Assembly: GCA_937873545.1 (NCBI GenBank)
Contig: CALMWI010000482.1
Location: forward strand, 1 to 6,554
Source: an uncultured bacterium
GTDB lineage: Bacteria; UBA4055
Direction of reading: 5' to 3'
Length of the DNA: 6,554 bases
Notes under the pieces: model-generated
What the model saw: only the letters and a program-made list of their open reading frames with translations
Told to the model about the DNA's origin: nothing
Database searches by the model: none
Translations under genes and position numbers: made by a program
Shown: positions 1-6,286 of the stretch, piece by piece
Numbering within the stretch: the stretch's first letter is position 1
Layout: each line of letters starts with the position of its first letter

Positions 1-80
1 TTAACTTCAGCGTACTGGTATTTGTTGGCCGCAATAAGTGAAACTACAGCTATTAGGATCGCAATTATTATATTTTTCAT
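1..80 (-). CDS. N-terminal part of an unrecognised exported or membrane-anchored protein (runs off the left edge)
   Basis: An ATG on the minus strand at 80-78 opens a frame that stays open to the window edge, giving 26 codons. The start is supported by a purine-rich Shine-Dalgarno stretch (GAAGG) five bases upstream. The visible protein begins MKNIIIAILIAVVSLIAANK and continues with a few polar residues. This is one or two positive or polar residues followed by about 15 hydrophobic ones, which fits a signal peptide or a single N-terminal membrane anchor. There is no lipobox cysteine in the visible part. The gene lies 76 bases downstream of the class II aldolase on the same strand, so the two could share a transcript. 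Too little is present to assign a family. The call of a real gene rests on the start site, the hydrophobic leader and its position, and is moderately sure. Confidence 0.6.
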   Translation of the reverse strand, partial: MKNIIIAILIAVVSLIAANKYQYAEV

Positions 81-156
81 TCTCGCCTTCTTTTATTTCA
101 AATTTCGATTTCATCTATCGGATTCTATGAAAAATCCCGAATTTTACCAATGACAT

Positions 157-867
157 TTATCTTAGTTTTATAATATCCAGATATATTTTTACGGCTTTAT
201 TCACGAACTCGATCTTATCAAGCGCATCGTTCAGATCTTTTCCTACGCTGATACAGCCGTGTTTCTCTATCAGCGCGATCTCTCTTTTTTTTAGTTCGCC
301 CAGGATCGCAGAAGCTAATTCGTACGACCCGGGTTTCTTTAAACCCACAAAACCCGCACCTTGAGGGATGATCAGCTGTGCTTCGGTATGGATCGAGAAC
401 AGCATTTTATTTATAGCTTCTTTCGTTTTGAATGTTGTAAGATGCAAAAGCGTAATGATCTGATCCGGATGACAATGCAGCACGGCTTTTATCTCCGGCT
501 TTTTCTTCTCATATTCGTTATGAAGCATTAAGTGAGCTATGATCTCCGAACTCGGGTCTTTTTCAAAATTATTGACTTTGAAATATCCCGTCCCGTTATC
601 GTTCATGGTTATTATTGAACAAAATTCTTCAGTGTTCTTTGATGCTATCTGCCTCATTCTGCTGCCCGACGATGTTATGATCAGCGTCTTTCCGGCAAGA
701 TTTTCATACCTGTCGGAGAGTTCTGAGAATTTAGATTTATCGAAAGTTATTCTTTCTTGAAGTCTTACGCTGAGGTTCCCGGCTGTTGCCTCGCCCCATC
801 CGTGACCGTGTATCAATTCCGCTGTCTCTTTTATGCCTTCAAGAGCTCTTTCAAGTTCATTGCTCAT
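157..867 (-). CDS. Class II aldolase, rhamnulose-1-phosphate aldolase (RhaD) type
   Basis: This 236-residue protein is a zinc-dependent class II aldolase of the aldolase/adducin fold. These enzymes cleave ketose 1-phosphates into dihydroxyacetone phosphate and an aldehyde in the cytoplasm. Visible features are the phosphate-binding GNLS (30-33) and SSGS (66-69), the likely catalytic glutamate E108 in PSSEIIAH, the metal ligands H131 and H133 in HCHPD, and the third histidine H203 in EKHG. The arrangement GTGY, then PSSE, then HCHP, then HTE (E162), then the late EKHG follows Escherichia coli RhaD as I remember it. That enzyme is longer, at about 274 residues. Start choice is firm: GGAGG at 873-877 lies five bases upstream of the ATG. 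No rhamnose isomerase, kinase or transporter is in view, so the true substrate is open (fuculose phosphate or a 5-deoxy-sugar phosphate are alternatives). The family call is sure; the substrate is not. Confidence 0.85.
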   Translation of the reverse strand: MSNELERALEGIKETAELIHGHGWGEATAGNLSVRLQERITFDKSKFSELSDRYENLAGKTLIITSSGSRMRQIASKNTEEFCSIITMNDNGTGYFKVNNFEKDPSSEIIAHLMLHNEYEKKKPEIKAVLHCHPDQIITLLHLTTFKTKEAINKMLFSIHTEAQLIIPQGAGFVGLKKPGSYELASAILGELKKREIALIEKHGCISVGKDLNDALDKIEFVNKAVKIYLDIIKLR

Positions 868-1000
868 AGTCGCCTCCGGATTTAAATGTAATACTGTCTG
901 ACTGTTTTATCCATATAAATATTAAAAAAAATTACTTTCATTTTATTCGGGATTGTCTTAGATTGAGCACCTGTAAAAATTAAATGGAGAAGATTTTACT
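868..1000. promoter_or_regulatory. Divergent promoter region between the aldolase gene and bioY
   Basis: These 133 bases separate two genes that start away from each other, so promoters for both must lie here or overlap the gene starts. The middle is very AT-rich (about 906-955). On the plus strand a weak sigma-70-like match is CTGACT at 898-903, a 16-base spacer, and TATTAA at 920-925, which would give bioY a leader of roughly 65-70 bases. No good minus-strand promoter stood out. The bioY ribosome site is GGAGA at 986-990 and the aldolase one is GGAGG at 873-877. I looked for a BirA-type inverted repeat and did not find a convincing one. A promoter region is certain by layout; the exact boxes are inference. 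Confidence 0.45.
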
Positions 1001-1546
1001 ATGTATTTTTCAAATGTATCTGCTAAAAGCAGCGCGTTCTCAACTCAGATAGCGCAGGTTGTGACCGCGACATTTTTTATCGCTGTTCTTTCTCAGATCG
1101 TAATTCCGCTTTATCCGGTGCCTCTCACGGGACAGACACTCGGTATTTTGCTTACGGCAGGTTTACTCGGAAGAAAAAAGGGAATCCTTGCGGTAAGCAC
1201 CTATATCCTTCTTGGAACTTTGGGAATGCCTTTTTTTGCCGGCGGAGATTTCGGTCTCGCGAGACTGGCCGGACCTACTGGAGGATACCTGATCGGTTTT
1301 ATCGCCGCAGCTTATATTGTAGGAATATTCAGCGACAGGGGATTGTTCAGATCTTTTAAAACATCAATCTACGCAATGATAGCCGGAAATGCGGTCATAT
1401 ATGTTTTTGGAGTGCTATGGCTATCCAATTTTACGGGATGGGAAAATGTACTGAACGCTGGGGTTTATCCTTTTATACCCGGAGATATCATCAAAATACT
1501 TATTGCGGGTTCTATTGTGCCCATAGGCTCAAAATATATTAAATAA
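1001..1546 (+). CDS. bioY: BioY, biotin-binding S component of an ECF-type vitamin transporter
   Basis: This 181-residue, very hydrophobic protein has the size and motifs of BioY, the inner-membrane substrate-capture subunit for biotin. Recognisable conserved blocks are PVPLTGQTLGILL (39-51), GRKKG (57-61), YILLGTLGMPFFAGG (68-82), LAGPTGGYLIGF (89-100) and PFIPGDIIKILIA near the end (157-169). About six membrane segments can be drawn at roughly 18-36, 43-56, 60-78, 92-110, 122-141 and 157-175. In known systems BioY works with the EcfA ATPases and EcfT, or with BioM and BioN, though some BioY proteins have been described as working alone. None of those partners is next to it here. The ATG follows a GGAGA site at 986-990 and the length is full for the family. 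It is the only plus-strand gene in the window and probably forms a single-gene transcript ended by the terminator that overlaps its stop codon. Confidence 0.93.
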   Translation: MYFSNVSAKSSAFSTQIAQVVTATFFIAVLSQIVIPLYPVPLTGQTLGILLTAGLLGRKKGILAVSTYILLGTLGMPFFAGGDFGLARLAGPTGGYLIGFIAAAYIVGIFSDRGLFRSFKTSIYAMIAGNAVIYVFGVLWLSNFTGWENVLNAGVYPFIPGDIIKILIAGSIVPIGSKYIK

Positions 1547-1571
1547 AAAAGGCGGGAAAATCCGCCTTTTT
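1546..1571. terminator. Bidirectional intrinsic terminator between convergent genes
   Basis: A perfect ten-pair stem (AAAAAGGCGG with CCGCCTTTTT) encloses a six-base loop, GAAAAT at 1556-1561. The five GC-rich pairs are 1551-1555 with 1562-1566, flanked by five A:T pairs. Read on the plus strand, the hairpin ends in a T-run and serves bioY. Read on the minus strand, it also ends in a T-run and serves the acyltransferase gene that stops at 1574. The last base of the bioY TAA stop (1544-1546) is the first base of the stem, so the terminator adds almost no intergenic space. Confidence 0.88.
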
Positions 1572-1573
1572 CT

Positions 1574-2251
1574 TTAGCTCCATTCTACTTCTTCCTTTAT
1601 GATCTTGGCTGGGACCCCGGCTACAAAACATTTCGCAGGGACGTCTCTGGTAACTACAGCCCCGGCAGCTATGATAGCACCGTTTCCTATATTAACGCCG
1701 GTTAGTATCATCGCCCTCATACCGATTCCTACATGTTCTCCTATTATCAATGGTTTTAAACCGGGTTCTTCCATACCTTTGATCGAGTGTTCATTTGAAT
1801 CGCTTATGGCAACACCTTTCGATATCGCTACATAGTCCCCTATCTTAATGTAATTATAACAGGAAATATCAACATCATTGGCGGCATATCCACTGCCAAT
1901 TTCAAGTTTCGCTCCGTCCGCGATATTGATCTCGCAGCCTGTATGAAAGCTGAATATTCCGTTTACGATGAGCTCTCCGCCCTCATCTATTTTCAGGCCG
2001 GTGCTGTTGTATTTTCCTCTTTCGAAAGCTGTGCCGAGATGAAGTCTCGCCTTTGCGCCATTAATAGTGATCTTGCCTTTCTTTGATTTTCCTATCTTCG
2101 TTTTCGGATATACAAGTATTTTTATGGAGGGAAAATAACCCTGAAGGATATTAATGTACAATGTTTTTAGGATATCGAGCCTTTTATATCCGAAAAATAT
2201 TCCTGTTACCCTTTCCCAAAACATCCATAAATTCTTCATCGCGCTCCCCAT
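1574..2251 (-). CDS. Left-handed beta-helix (hexapeptide) O-acyltransferase, probably acetyltransferase
   Basis: This protein, 225 residues at most, has the hexapeptide-repeat fold of the CoA-dependent acetyltransferases that decorate polysaccharides or small sugars in the cytoplasm. Imperfect hexapeptide turns run from about residue 85 to 205, for example IGSGYA, IGDYVAIS, IGEHVGIG and IGNGAIIAAGAVVTRDV. They are followed by the usual C-terminal AGVPAKII (211-218). H155 in DSNEHS occupies the place of the family's catalytic histidine. The first 60 residues are basic and hydrophobic, as in capsule or O-antigen acetyltransferases. The ATG at 2251 lies only four bases after the ilvE stop and has a weak ribosome site. 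An in-frame ATG at 2239 (221 residues) follows a GGGGAG located four bases before it and may be the true start. It is the last gene before the bidirectional terminator. The acceptor is unknown, and no other glycan genes are nearby. Confidence 0.85.
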   Translation of the reverse strand: MGSAMKNLWMFWERVTGIFFGYKRLDILKTLYINILQGYFPSIKILVYPKTKIGKSKKGKITINGAKARLHLGTAFERGKYNSTGLKIDEGGELIVNGIFSFHTGCEINIADGAKLEIGSGYAANDVDISCYNYIKIGDYVAISKGVAISDSNEHSIKGMEEPGLKPLIIGEHVGIGMRAMILTGVNIGNGAIIAAGAVVTRDVPAKCFVAGVPAKIIKEEVEWS

Positions 2252-2255
2252 AAAT

Positions 2256-3275
2256 TCATACTTCTACCACCCAGCCTTCCGGCGCTTTAATGTCGCCGTA
2301 TTGGATACCTGTTAATGTATCATAAAGTTTCCGCGTAACCGGTCCGACTTCTTTTTCCGAATGAAAAACATGATATTTGCCTTTGTGCATTATTCCGCCG
2401 ATCGGTGAGATAACAGCCGCAGTTCCGCATGCGCCTGCTTCTTTGAACTCATCAAGTTTATCGACGAATACATCTCTTTCTTCGGTTTTCATGCCGAGAT
2501 ATTCTTTGGCTACATGGAGAAGCGAGTATTTAGTGATCGAAGGAAGAATTGAAGGAGATTTTGGTGTAACGAACACATCGTCTTTTGTGATCCCGAAAAA
2601 ATTCGCGGCGCCGACTTCTTCAATTTTTGTATGGGTTTTAGGATCAAGATATATACAATCCGCGTATCCCGCTTTTACTGCCAGTTCATGAGGAAGCAGG
2701 CTTCCTGTGTAGTTACCGCCTACTTTTGCAGAACCTGTACCGTTCGGCGCGGCTCTGTCGTAATCTGATGTTATAAAATTAACCGGTGCAAGGCCTCCCT
2801 TAAAATACGGTCCTACCGGTGAACAGAAAATCGAGAAAATATATTCCTTCGCCGGCCTGACACCGAGGTTGTCGCCGACGCCGATTTCGAAAGGTCTCAG
2901 ATAAAGGCTTGCTCCTGTACCGTAAGGAGGGACGAATCTCTGATTAGCTATGACAACCTGTTTGCAGGCATCGATAAACCTTTCTGCCGGAAATTCTGTC
3001 ATAAGCACACGCTGGCAGCTTTTTACCATCCTTTTGGCGTTCTCATCCGGTCTGAACAGAAGTATTCTGCCATCCTTTGCAGTGTAGGCTTTCATTCCTT
3101 CAAAACAACATTGTCCGTAGTGGAAAACATTAGATGATTCGCTTATAGTTATCTGGTTATCTTCAACAAGTTTTCCCTCGTCCCATTTGCCTTCTTTCCA
3201 GTGGCAGATGAACCGTTTATCCGTTTTCAGATAGGCAAATCCCAGTTTTCCCCACTCAATATTAGCTTTTTCCAT
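2256..3275 (-). CDS. ilvE: Branched-chain amino acid aminotransferase, class IV PLP fold (group II BCAT)
   Basis: This 339-residue cytoplasmic enzyme exchanges the amino group between glutamate and the keto acids of leucine, isoleucine and valine. It has the long form typical of group II BCATs, with the N-terminal block around NIEWGKLGF and the motif FEGMKAY (58-64). The pyridoxal phosphate lysine is K184 in GSAKVGGNYTGS. E220 in EEVGAANFF is placed to bind the pyridine nitrogen, and GTAAVISPIG (284-293) forms the phosphate-side loop. FRPDENAKRM (74-83) is another family signature. The ATG follows GGGAG at 3282-3286 with a six-base gap. The gene starts 44 bases after the upstream aminotransferase and ends four bases before the longest form of the acyltransferase, so all three are probably co-transcribed. 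No ilvBCD or leu genes are visible. Family and reaction are confident; whether it mainly makes or degrades branched-chain amino acids cannot be told from sequence. Confidence 0.95.
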   Translation of the reverse strand: MEKANIEWGKLGFAYLKTDKRFICHWKEGKWDEGKLVEDNQITISESSNVFHYGQCCFEGMKAYTAKDGRILLFRPDENAKRMVKSCQRVLMTEFPAERFIDACKQVVIANQRFVPPYGTGASLYLRPFEIGVGDNLGVRPAKEYIFSIFCSPVGPYFKGGLAPVNFITSDYDRAAPNGTGSAKVGGNYTGSLLPHELAVKAGYADCIYLDPKTHTKIEEVGAANFFGITKDDVFVTPKSPSILPSITKYSLLHVAKEYLGMKTEERDVFVDKLDEFKEAGACGTAAVISPIGGIMHKGKYHVFHSEKEVGPVTRKLYDTLTGIQYGDIKAPEGWVVEV

Positions 3276-3319
3276 ACTGATCTCCCGCTTACATACTTTG
3301 ATTTACATTACATCTAAAA

Positions 3320-4534
3320 TTATTTTTTGTCGATTATTGCCTGTATCGCTTTACCTAACCTCTTGACCCCCTCAACGATCTCTTCATGGGTAGCGAAAGA
3401 AAAATTGATCCTCATAGTATTTTTTCCGCTCTCATCACAGTGGAACACCTTCCCAATAACAAAAGCAACATTATTTTCAATAGCGGTCATAAAGAGTTCT
3501 TCCGAATCCATCCACTCGGGAAGAGTTACGAACAGAAAAAGACCGCCTTCAGGATTTGTCCATGTTACGCCTTCCGGAAGATATTTTTCAAAAGCATCCA
3601 TCATCACATCTTTTTTAGCCTTGTACATCGTAATAATATTGGTCAGATTTTTTTCGAAATAACCTTTTTCTATATACTTGGCCGCGATCATCTGGACAAA
3701 TGAAGACGTGCAAAGGTCAGTTGACTGCTTCGCGGTAACTATTTTATCGAGGATCGCTTCGTGACCTATTATCCATCCGATCCTGAAACCCGGTACGAAC
3801 AGTTTTGAGAATGTTCCGAGCAGGATCACTCTTCCTTCATCTGCCAGCTGATAAAAAGTTCTCTGCGATTCCCCTTCAAATCTAAGTTCTCTATATGGAC
3901 TGTCCTCTACTATAAGAACATCATATTCCTGAGCTATTTTTATTATCTCCAGCCTTCTCCATTCAGGCATCGTGACTCCTGCCGGGTTCTGGAAATCGGG
4001 AATTATATAGATGAATTTAGGTTTCTCGCCGACCTTCTTTAAAATGCTCAGTTCTTCTTCAAGCATATCAGCCCTCATGCCGTACCTGTCGTGCTTTACT
4101 CCGATCATGTTCGCCCCGTAATTCTGGAATGACTGGATCCCTCCAAGATAGGAAGGAAGCTCAACAAGAACTTTGTCTCCGGGATTTATAAGAACTTTAG
4201 GTATAAGGTCCAGCGCTTGCTGAGACGAAGTTACAATAATAATATTGTTTGAAGTTATATTCAATCCCTGATTTGCGTAACGCTCGGCTAATATTTTCCT
4301 TAGACCTGGGTTACCTTCCGTAGTAGAATACTGAAGAGCTGCCGGACCTTCTGTCTCAAGAACCTCGCAGGATATTTCTTTCAGTTCCTTTATAGGAAAC
4401 GTCAGCGGGGACGGCAATCCTCCTGCAAAAGAGATCAGGCCCGGTTTGTTCGTAAGCTTTAACAGCTCGCGGATAGCGGATTTTTTCATTCTTTTTGAAT
4501 TGTCCGATAGGATCGTGTCGAAATCTTTTACCAT
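3320..4534 (-). CDS. PLP-dependent aminotransferase, fold type I (LysN / KAT-II / 2-aminoadipate aminotransferase type)
   Basis: From the ATG at 4534 this is a 404-residue cytoplasmic aminotransferase of the class I/II family. Conserved residues in this numbering are N183 in FQNPAG, D211 and Y214 in EDSPY, the pyridoxal-lysine K244 in GTFSKLF, R251 in PGFRIGW, and the carboxylate-binding R375 in TMRINFS. The N-terminal FAGGLPSP and LQYSTTEGNPGLR are typical of the LysN/KAT-II/MocR-catalytic branch. Its members transaminate 2-aminoadipate, kynurenine, aromatic amino acids or leucine, so the substrate is uncertain. No MocR-type DNA-binding domain is present. I chose 4534 because GGGAG at 4542-4546 lies seven bases upstream. 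A longer frame begins only at a TTG codon (4594), has no ribosome site and adds 20 non-family residues. It sits between ksgA and ilvE, and a candidate promoter lies just upstream. Confidence 0.9.
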   Translation of the reverse strand: MVKDFDTILSDNSKRMKKSAIRELLKLTNKPGLISFAGGLPSPLTFPIKELKEISCEVLETEGPAALQYSTTEGNPGLRKILAERYANQGLNITSNNIIIVTSSQQALDLIPKVLINPGDKVLVELPSYLGGIQSFQNYGANMIGVKHDRYGMRADMLEEELSILKKVGEKPKFIYIIPDFQNPAGVTMPEWRRLEIIKIAQEYDVLIVEDSPYRELRFEGESQRTFYQLADEGRVILLGTFSKLFVPGFRIGWIIGHEAILDKIVTAKQSTDLCTSSFVQMIAAKYIEKGYFEKNLTNIITMYKAKKDVMMDAFEKYLPEGVTWTNPEGGLFLFVTLPEWMDSEELFMTAIENNVAFVIGKVFHCDESGKNTMRINFSFATHEEIVEGVKRLGKAIQAIIDKK

Positions 4535-4560
4535 AGTTATACTCCCGGTTTTTTTTACTT

Positions 4561-4588
4561 TTAATAAGAAAGGAAGTAACTTGGTCAA
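4561..4588 (-). promoter_or_regulatory. Candidate internal sigma-70-like promoter upstream of the LysN/KAT-type aminotransferase gene
   Basis: On the minus strand, TTGACC (4588-4583) is followed by a 16-base spacer and TATTAA (4566-4561), a 4-of-6 match to the -10 consensus and a 5-of-6 match to the -35 consensus. It falls in the 69-base gap after the ksgA stop and would give a short leader of about 20 bases carrying the GGGAG ribosome site. The preceding TTGACT gives a second, overlapping -35 choice. This is inference from pattern only. Confidence 0.35.
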
Positions 4589-4603
4589 AGTCAAATTAAT
4601 TTT

Positions 4604-5404
4604 TTACTTTAAAAATATTTCGTTTGATAAATTTATAAAATCGTCCACGCTTAAATTCTCGGGACGTTTTGTTATCTCGACAGATCTTACAAGTCCCGGC
4701 TCGATAAAAGGTTTAAGAGTGTTTCTCAGCATTTTTCTCCGGTTCAGAAATGTGGTTTTTACGACCGATCTGAACAACTTCATGTCTTTCACTGTCTGTA
4801 GGTTCCCGTTACCGACTGAAAAATTAAATCTGATTATTGAAGACACGATTTTAGGCTTCGGGAAAAATGCTTCCGGCGGTATGTCGAAAAGGATCTCGGG
4901 TTCGCAGAAAAATCGGGTGAATACACTTATTACACCATATGCTTTTGTATTTACTTTAGCTACGATCCTTTCGGCAACTTCCTTCTGGATCATGATCGTA
5001 AGAGACTGAATCTTCAGTTTATCCTTATTAACCTCTGAAGCAAGCTCCATTACTTTGAAAATAATAGGGCTGGTAACATGATAAGGCAGATTTCCCACTA
5101 TCTTTATATTATCTTCAGCTACATTTCCTACAAGATCGAATTTTAAAAAATCCTCATTTATCAGTACGAAATCATCGTCCGTAATTTTGTTTTCCAGATT
5201 CTCTATCAGCCTCTGATCTATTTCGACAGCATAGAGTTTTTTAACTTTCCCTGATATTCTTTGAGTCAAAGCACCGCCTCCGGGACCTATCTCAAGTACG
5301 GTGTCGGTTTCTTTCAGGTTGAAAGATTCAACGATCTTTGAAATATAGAATTCGTCTTTGAGAAAGTTCTGCCCGAGCGATTTTTTCAGCTTTGGAAAAG
5401 TCAT
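4604..5404 (-). CDS. rsmA: 16S rRNA (adenine-N6,N6)-dimethyltransferase KsgA/RsmA
   Basis: This 266-residue enzyme uses S-adenosylmethionine to dimethylate two adjacent adenines in the 3' hairpin of 16S rRNA (A1518 and A1519 in Escherichia coli numbering), a late step of small-subunit assembly. Its length is normal for the family. The N-terminal KSLGQNFL (8-15) is diagnostic. Motif I is LEIGPGGGALT (37-47), the acidic SAM-ribose contact is E61 in VEID, and D85 in NEDFL sits at motif III. The catalytic motif IV is NLPYHVTSPI (105-114). FFPKPKIVSS (180-189) and the C-terminal RPENLS (247-252) complete the signature. The ATG lies seven bases after the stop of the upstream permease gene, and that stop codon (TAG) forms part of the AGGA ribosome site, so translation is probably coupled. 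Also known as ksgA; loss of the gene gives kasugamycin resistance in studied bacteria. Confidence 0.97.
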   Translation of the reverse strand: MTFPKLKKSLGQNFLKDEFYISKIVESFNLKETDTVLEIGPGGGALTQRISGKVKKLYAVEIDQRLIENLENKITDDDFVLINEDFLKFDLVGNVAEDNIKIVGNLPYHVTSPIIFKVMELASEVNKDKLKIQSLTIMIQKEVAERIVAKVNTKAYGVISVFTRFFCEPEILFDIPPEAFFPKPKIVSSIIRFNFSVGNGNLQTVKDMKLFRSVVKTTFLNRRKMLRNTLKPFIEPGLVRSVEITKRPENLSVDDFINLSNEIFLK

Positions 5405-5416
5405 ATTGATCCTAAT
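5402..5416 (-). promoter_or_regulatory. Ribosome binding site of ksgA overlapping the upstream stop codon
   Basis: Read on the minus strand, the permease gene's TAG stop (5414-5412) runs straight into GATCAAT and then the ksgA ATG. The AG of the stop plus the following GA make an AGGA Shine-Dalgarno core, five bases from the ATG. A ribosome ending the permease would therefore sit on the ksgA start site. Coupling is inferred from this layout. Confidence 0.55.
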
Positions 5417-6167
5417 AGTGTTTGTAGAATAATGAGATTATAATTATAACGACGATAGTGTAGAAGAACGGCTTTATGAACTTCACTCCGTTCTTGATCA
5501 CGAGCTTCGATCCTATTGTAGCTCCCGCGATCTCCCCTGCTCCCATAATTAATCCCGGTATAAGAACGATCTTTCCGCCGATCAGAAAAAACAGCAGAGC
5601 TGTAATATTGCTTGTAAAGTTCATAACTTTAGTATAAGCTGTAGCCGAGACCATTTCCTGCCCCAAAAAAAACACGATCAGGATTACCCAGAAAGCTCCG
5701 GTACCAGGTCCGAAATAGCCGTCATAGAATCCTATAGCCAGCCCGAAGATAACATAGAACCATTTTTCGCTCATCCGCTTTTCCCTTTCCATCTCCCCCG
5801 CCTTCGGAGAAAACAAAAGATAAACCAGCACGCCCATCAAAAGAAAAGGTATCAGCTTTTTAAGCAGGTCATTGCTCGTTATCTGTACCAGAACAGTGCC
5901 TGATCCTGCGCCGATGAAAGTGAAAACAATACCCGTCCGCGCTGTCTTAAGATCGGCTTTACCGCTTTTAACATAATGATAAGACGCCGTGATCGAGCCG
6001 AAAGTGGACTGAAGCTTGTTCGTACCCAAAGCCATCTGAGGCTGAAGACCGGCAAGCATAAGAGCAGGCAGAGTAATAAGCCCTCCACCGCCGGCAATGG
6101 AATCAATAAATCCCGCGGCTGTGCCGGCTATGAATAATAAAAAATATGTAAGAATATCAGGTTCCAT
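5412..6167 (-). CDS. TauE/SafE (TSUP) family membrane permease, YfcA-like
   Basis: This 251-residue integral inner-membrane protein belongs to the TauE/SafE family (4-toluene sulfonate uptake permeases). Members move sulfite, sulfonates or other sulfur-containing or organic anions. The family's internal duplication is visible. The first half has GFIDSIAGGGGLITLPALML (19-38), then ALGTNKLQST (46-55). The second half repeats the pattern with GFYDGYFGPGTG (146-157), then AYTKVMNFTSN (177-187). About seven to eight hydrophobic segments can be drawn, at roughly 5-37, 78-95, 104-120, 135-148, 156-170, 184-197, 200-222 and 233-247. A charged loop at 121-134 joins the two halves. The ATG is preceded by GAGAAGG at a short spacing of three bases. 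It is the first gene of the leftward run and overlaps the ribosome site of ksgA. No sulfur-metabolism gene is nearby, so the substrate remains open. Confidence 0.9.
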   Translation of the reverse strand: MEPDILTYFLLFIAGTAAGFIDSIAGGGGLITLPALMLAGLQPQMALGTNKLQSTFGSITASYHYVKSGKADLKTARTGIVFTFIGAGSGTVLVQITSNDLLKKLIPFLLMGVLVYLLFSPKAGEMEREKRMSEKWFYVIFGLAIGFYDGYFGPGTGAFWVILIVFFLGQEMVSATAYTKVMNFTSNITALLFFLIGGKIVLIPGLIMGAGEIAGATIGSKLVIKNGVKFIKPFFYTIVVIIIISLFYKHY

Positions 6168-6225
6168 GATCCTTCTCTAAAGTCGGGTAAATATAAGATA
6201 AAAAACGAGAATAGTGAAACATAGT

Positions 6226-6254
6226 TTTACACAATTAAACGATAACGGATTCAA
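6226..6254 (-). promoter_or_regulatory. Candidate sigma-70-like promoter for the permease-ksgA transcript
   Basis: In the 119-base gap between the helix-turn-helix gene and the permease, the minus strand carries TTGAAT (6254-6249), a 17-base spacer and TGTAAA (6231-6226), each box matching the consensus at four of six positions. It would give a leader of about 50 bases. No hairpin terminator for the helix-turn-helix gene was found in the gap, so read-through from that gene is also possible. Confidence 0.35.
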
Positions 6255-6286
6255 CTTGCGCTGTATTCAATAAATAAAAGACAAAG

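Noticed and set aside
107..141. Imperfect inverted repeat between the aldolase stop and the next gene (TCGGGATT ... AATCCGA on the minus strand)
   Set aside because: Only about seven pairs with a bulge and no T-run after it; too weak to call a terminator.
539..760. A 73-codon plus-strand open frame inside the aldolase gene
   Set aside because: Antisense to a well-conserved enzyme gene; no ribosome site or domain features.
893..905. Short direct repeat ACTGT-CTG-ACTGT in the divergent region
   Set aside because: Five-base units are expected by chance; no palindrome or further copies to suggest an operator.
4535..4594. 20-residue N-terminal extension of the aminotransferase from TTG at 4594
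   Set aside because: No ribosome site precedes the TTG, while a GGGAG site is correctly placed before ATG 4534, and the family start fits the latter.
4446..5009. A 187-codon plus-strand open frame opposite ksgA and the start of the aminotransferase gene
   Set aside because: It lies antisense to two strongly recognised genes, has no family-like sequence and reads as phenylalanine- and serine-rich shadow coding.
5879..6106. A 75-codon minus-strand open frame in another frame inside the permease gene
   Set aside because: It overlaps a clear TauE/SafE coding sequence completely and shows no independent start signal.
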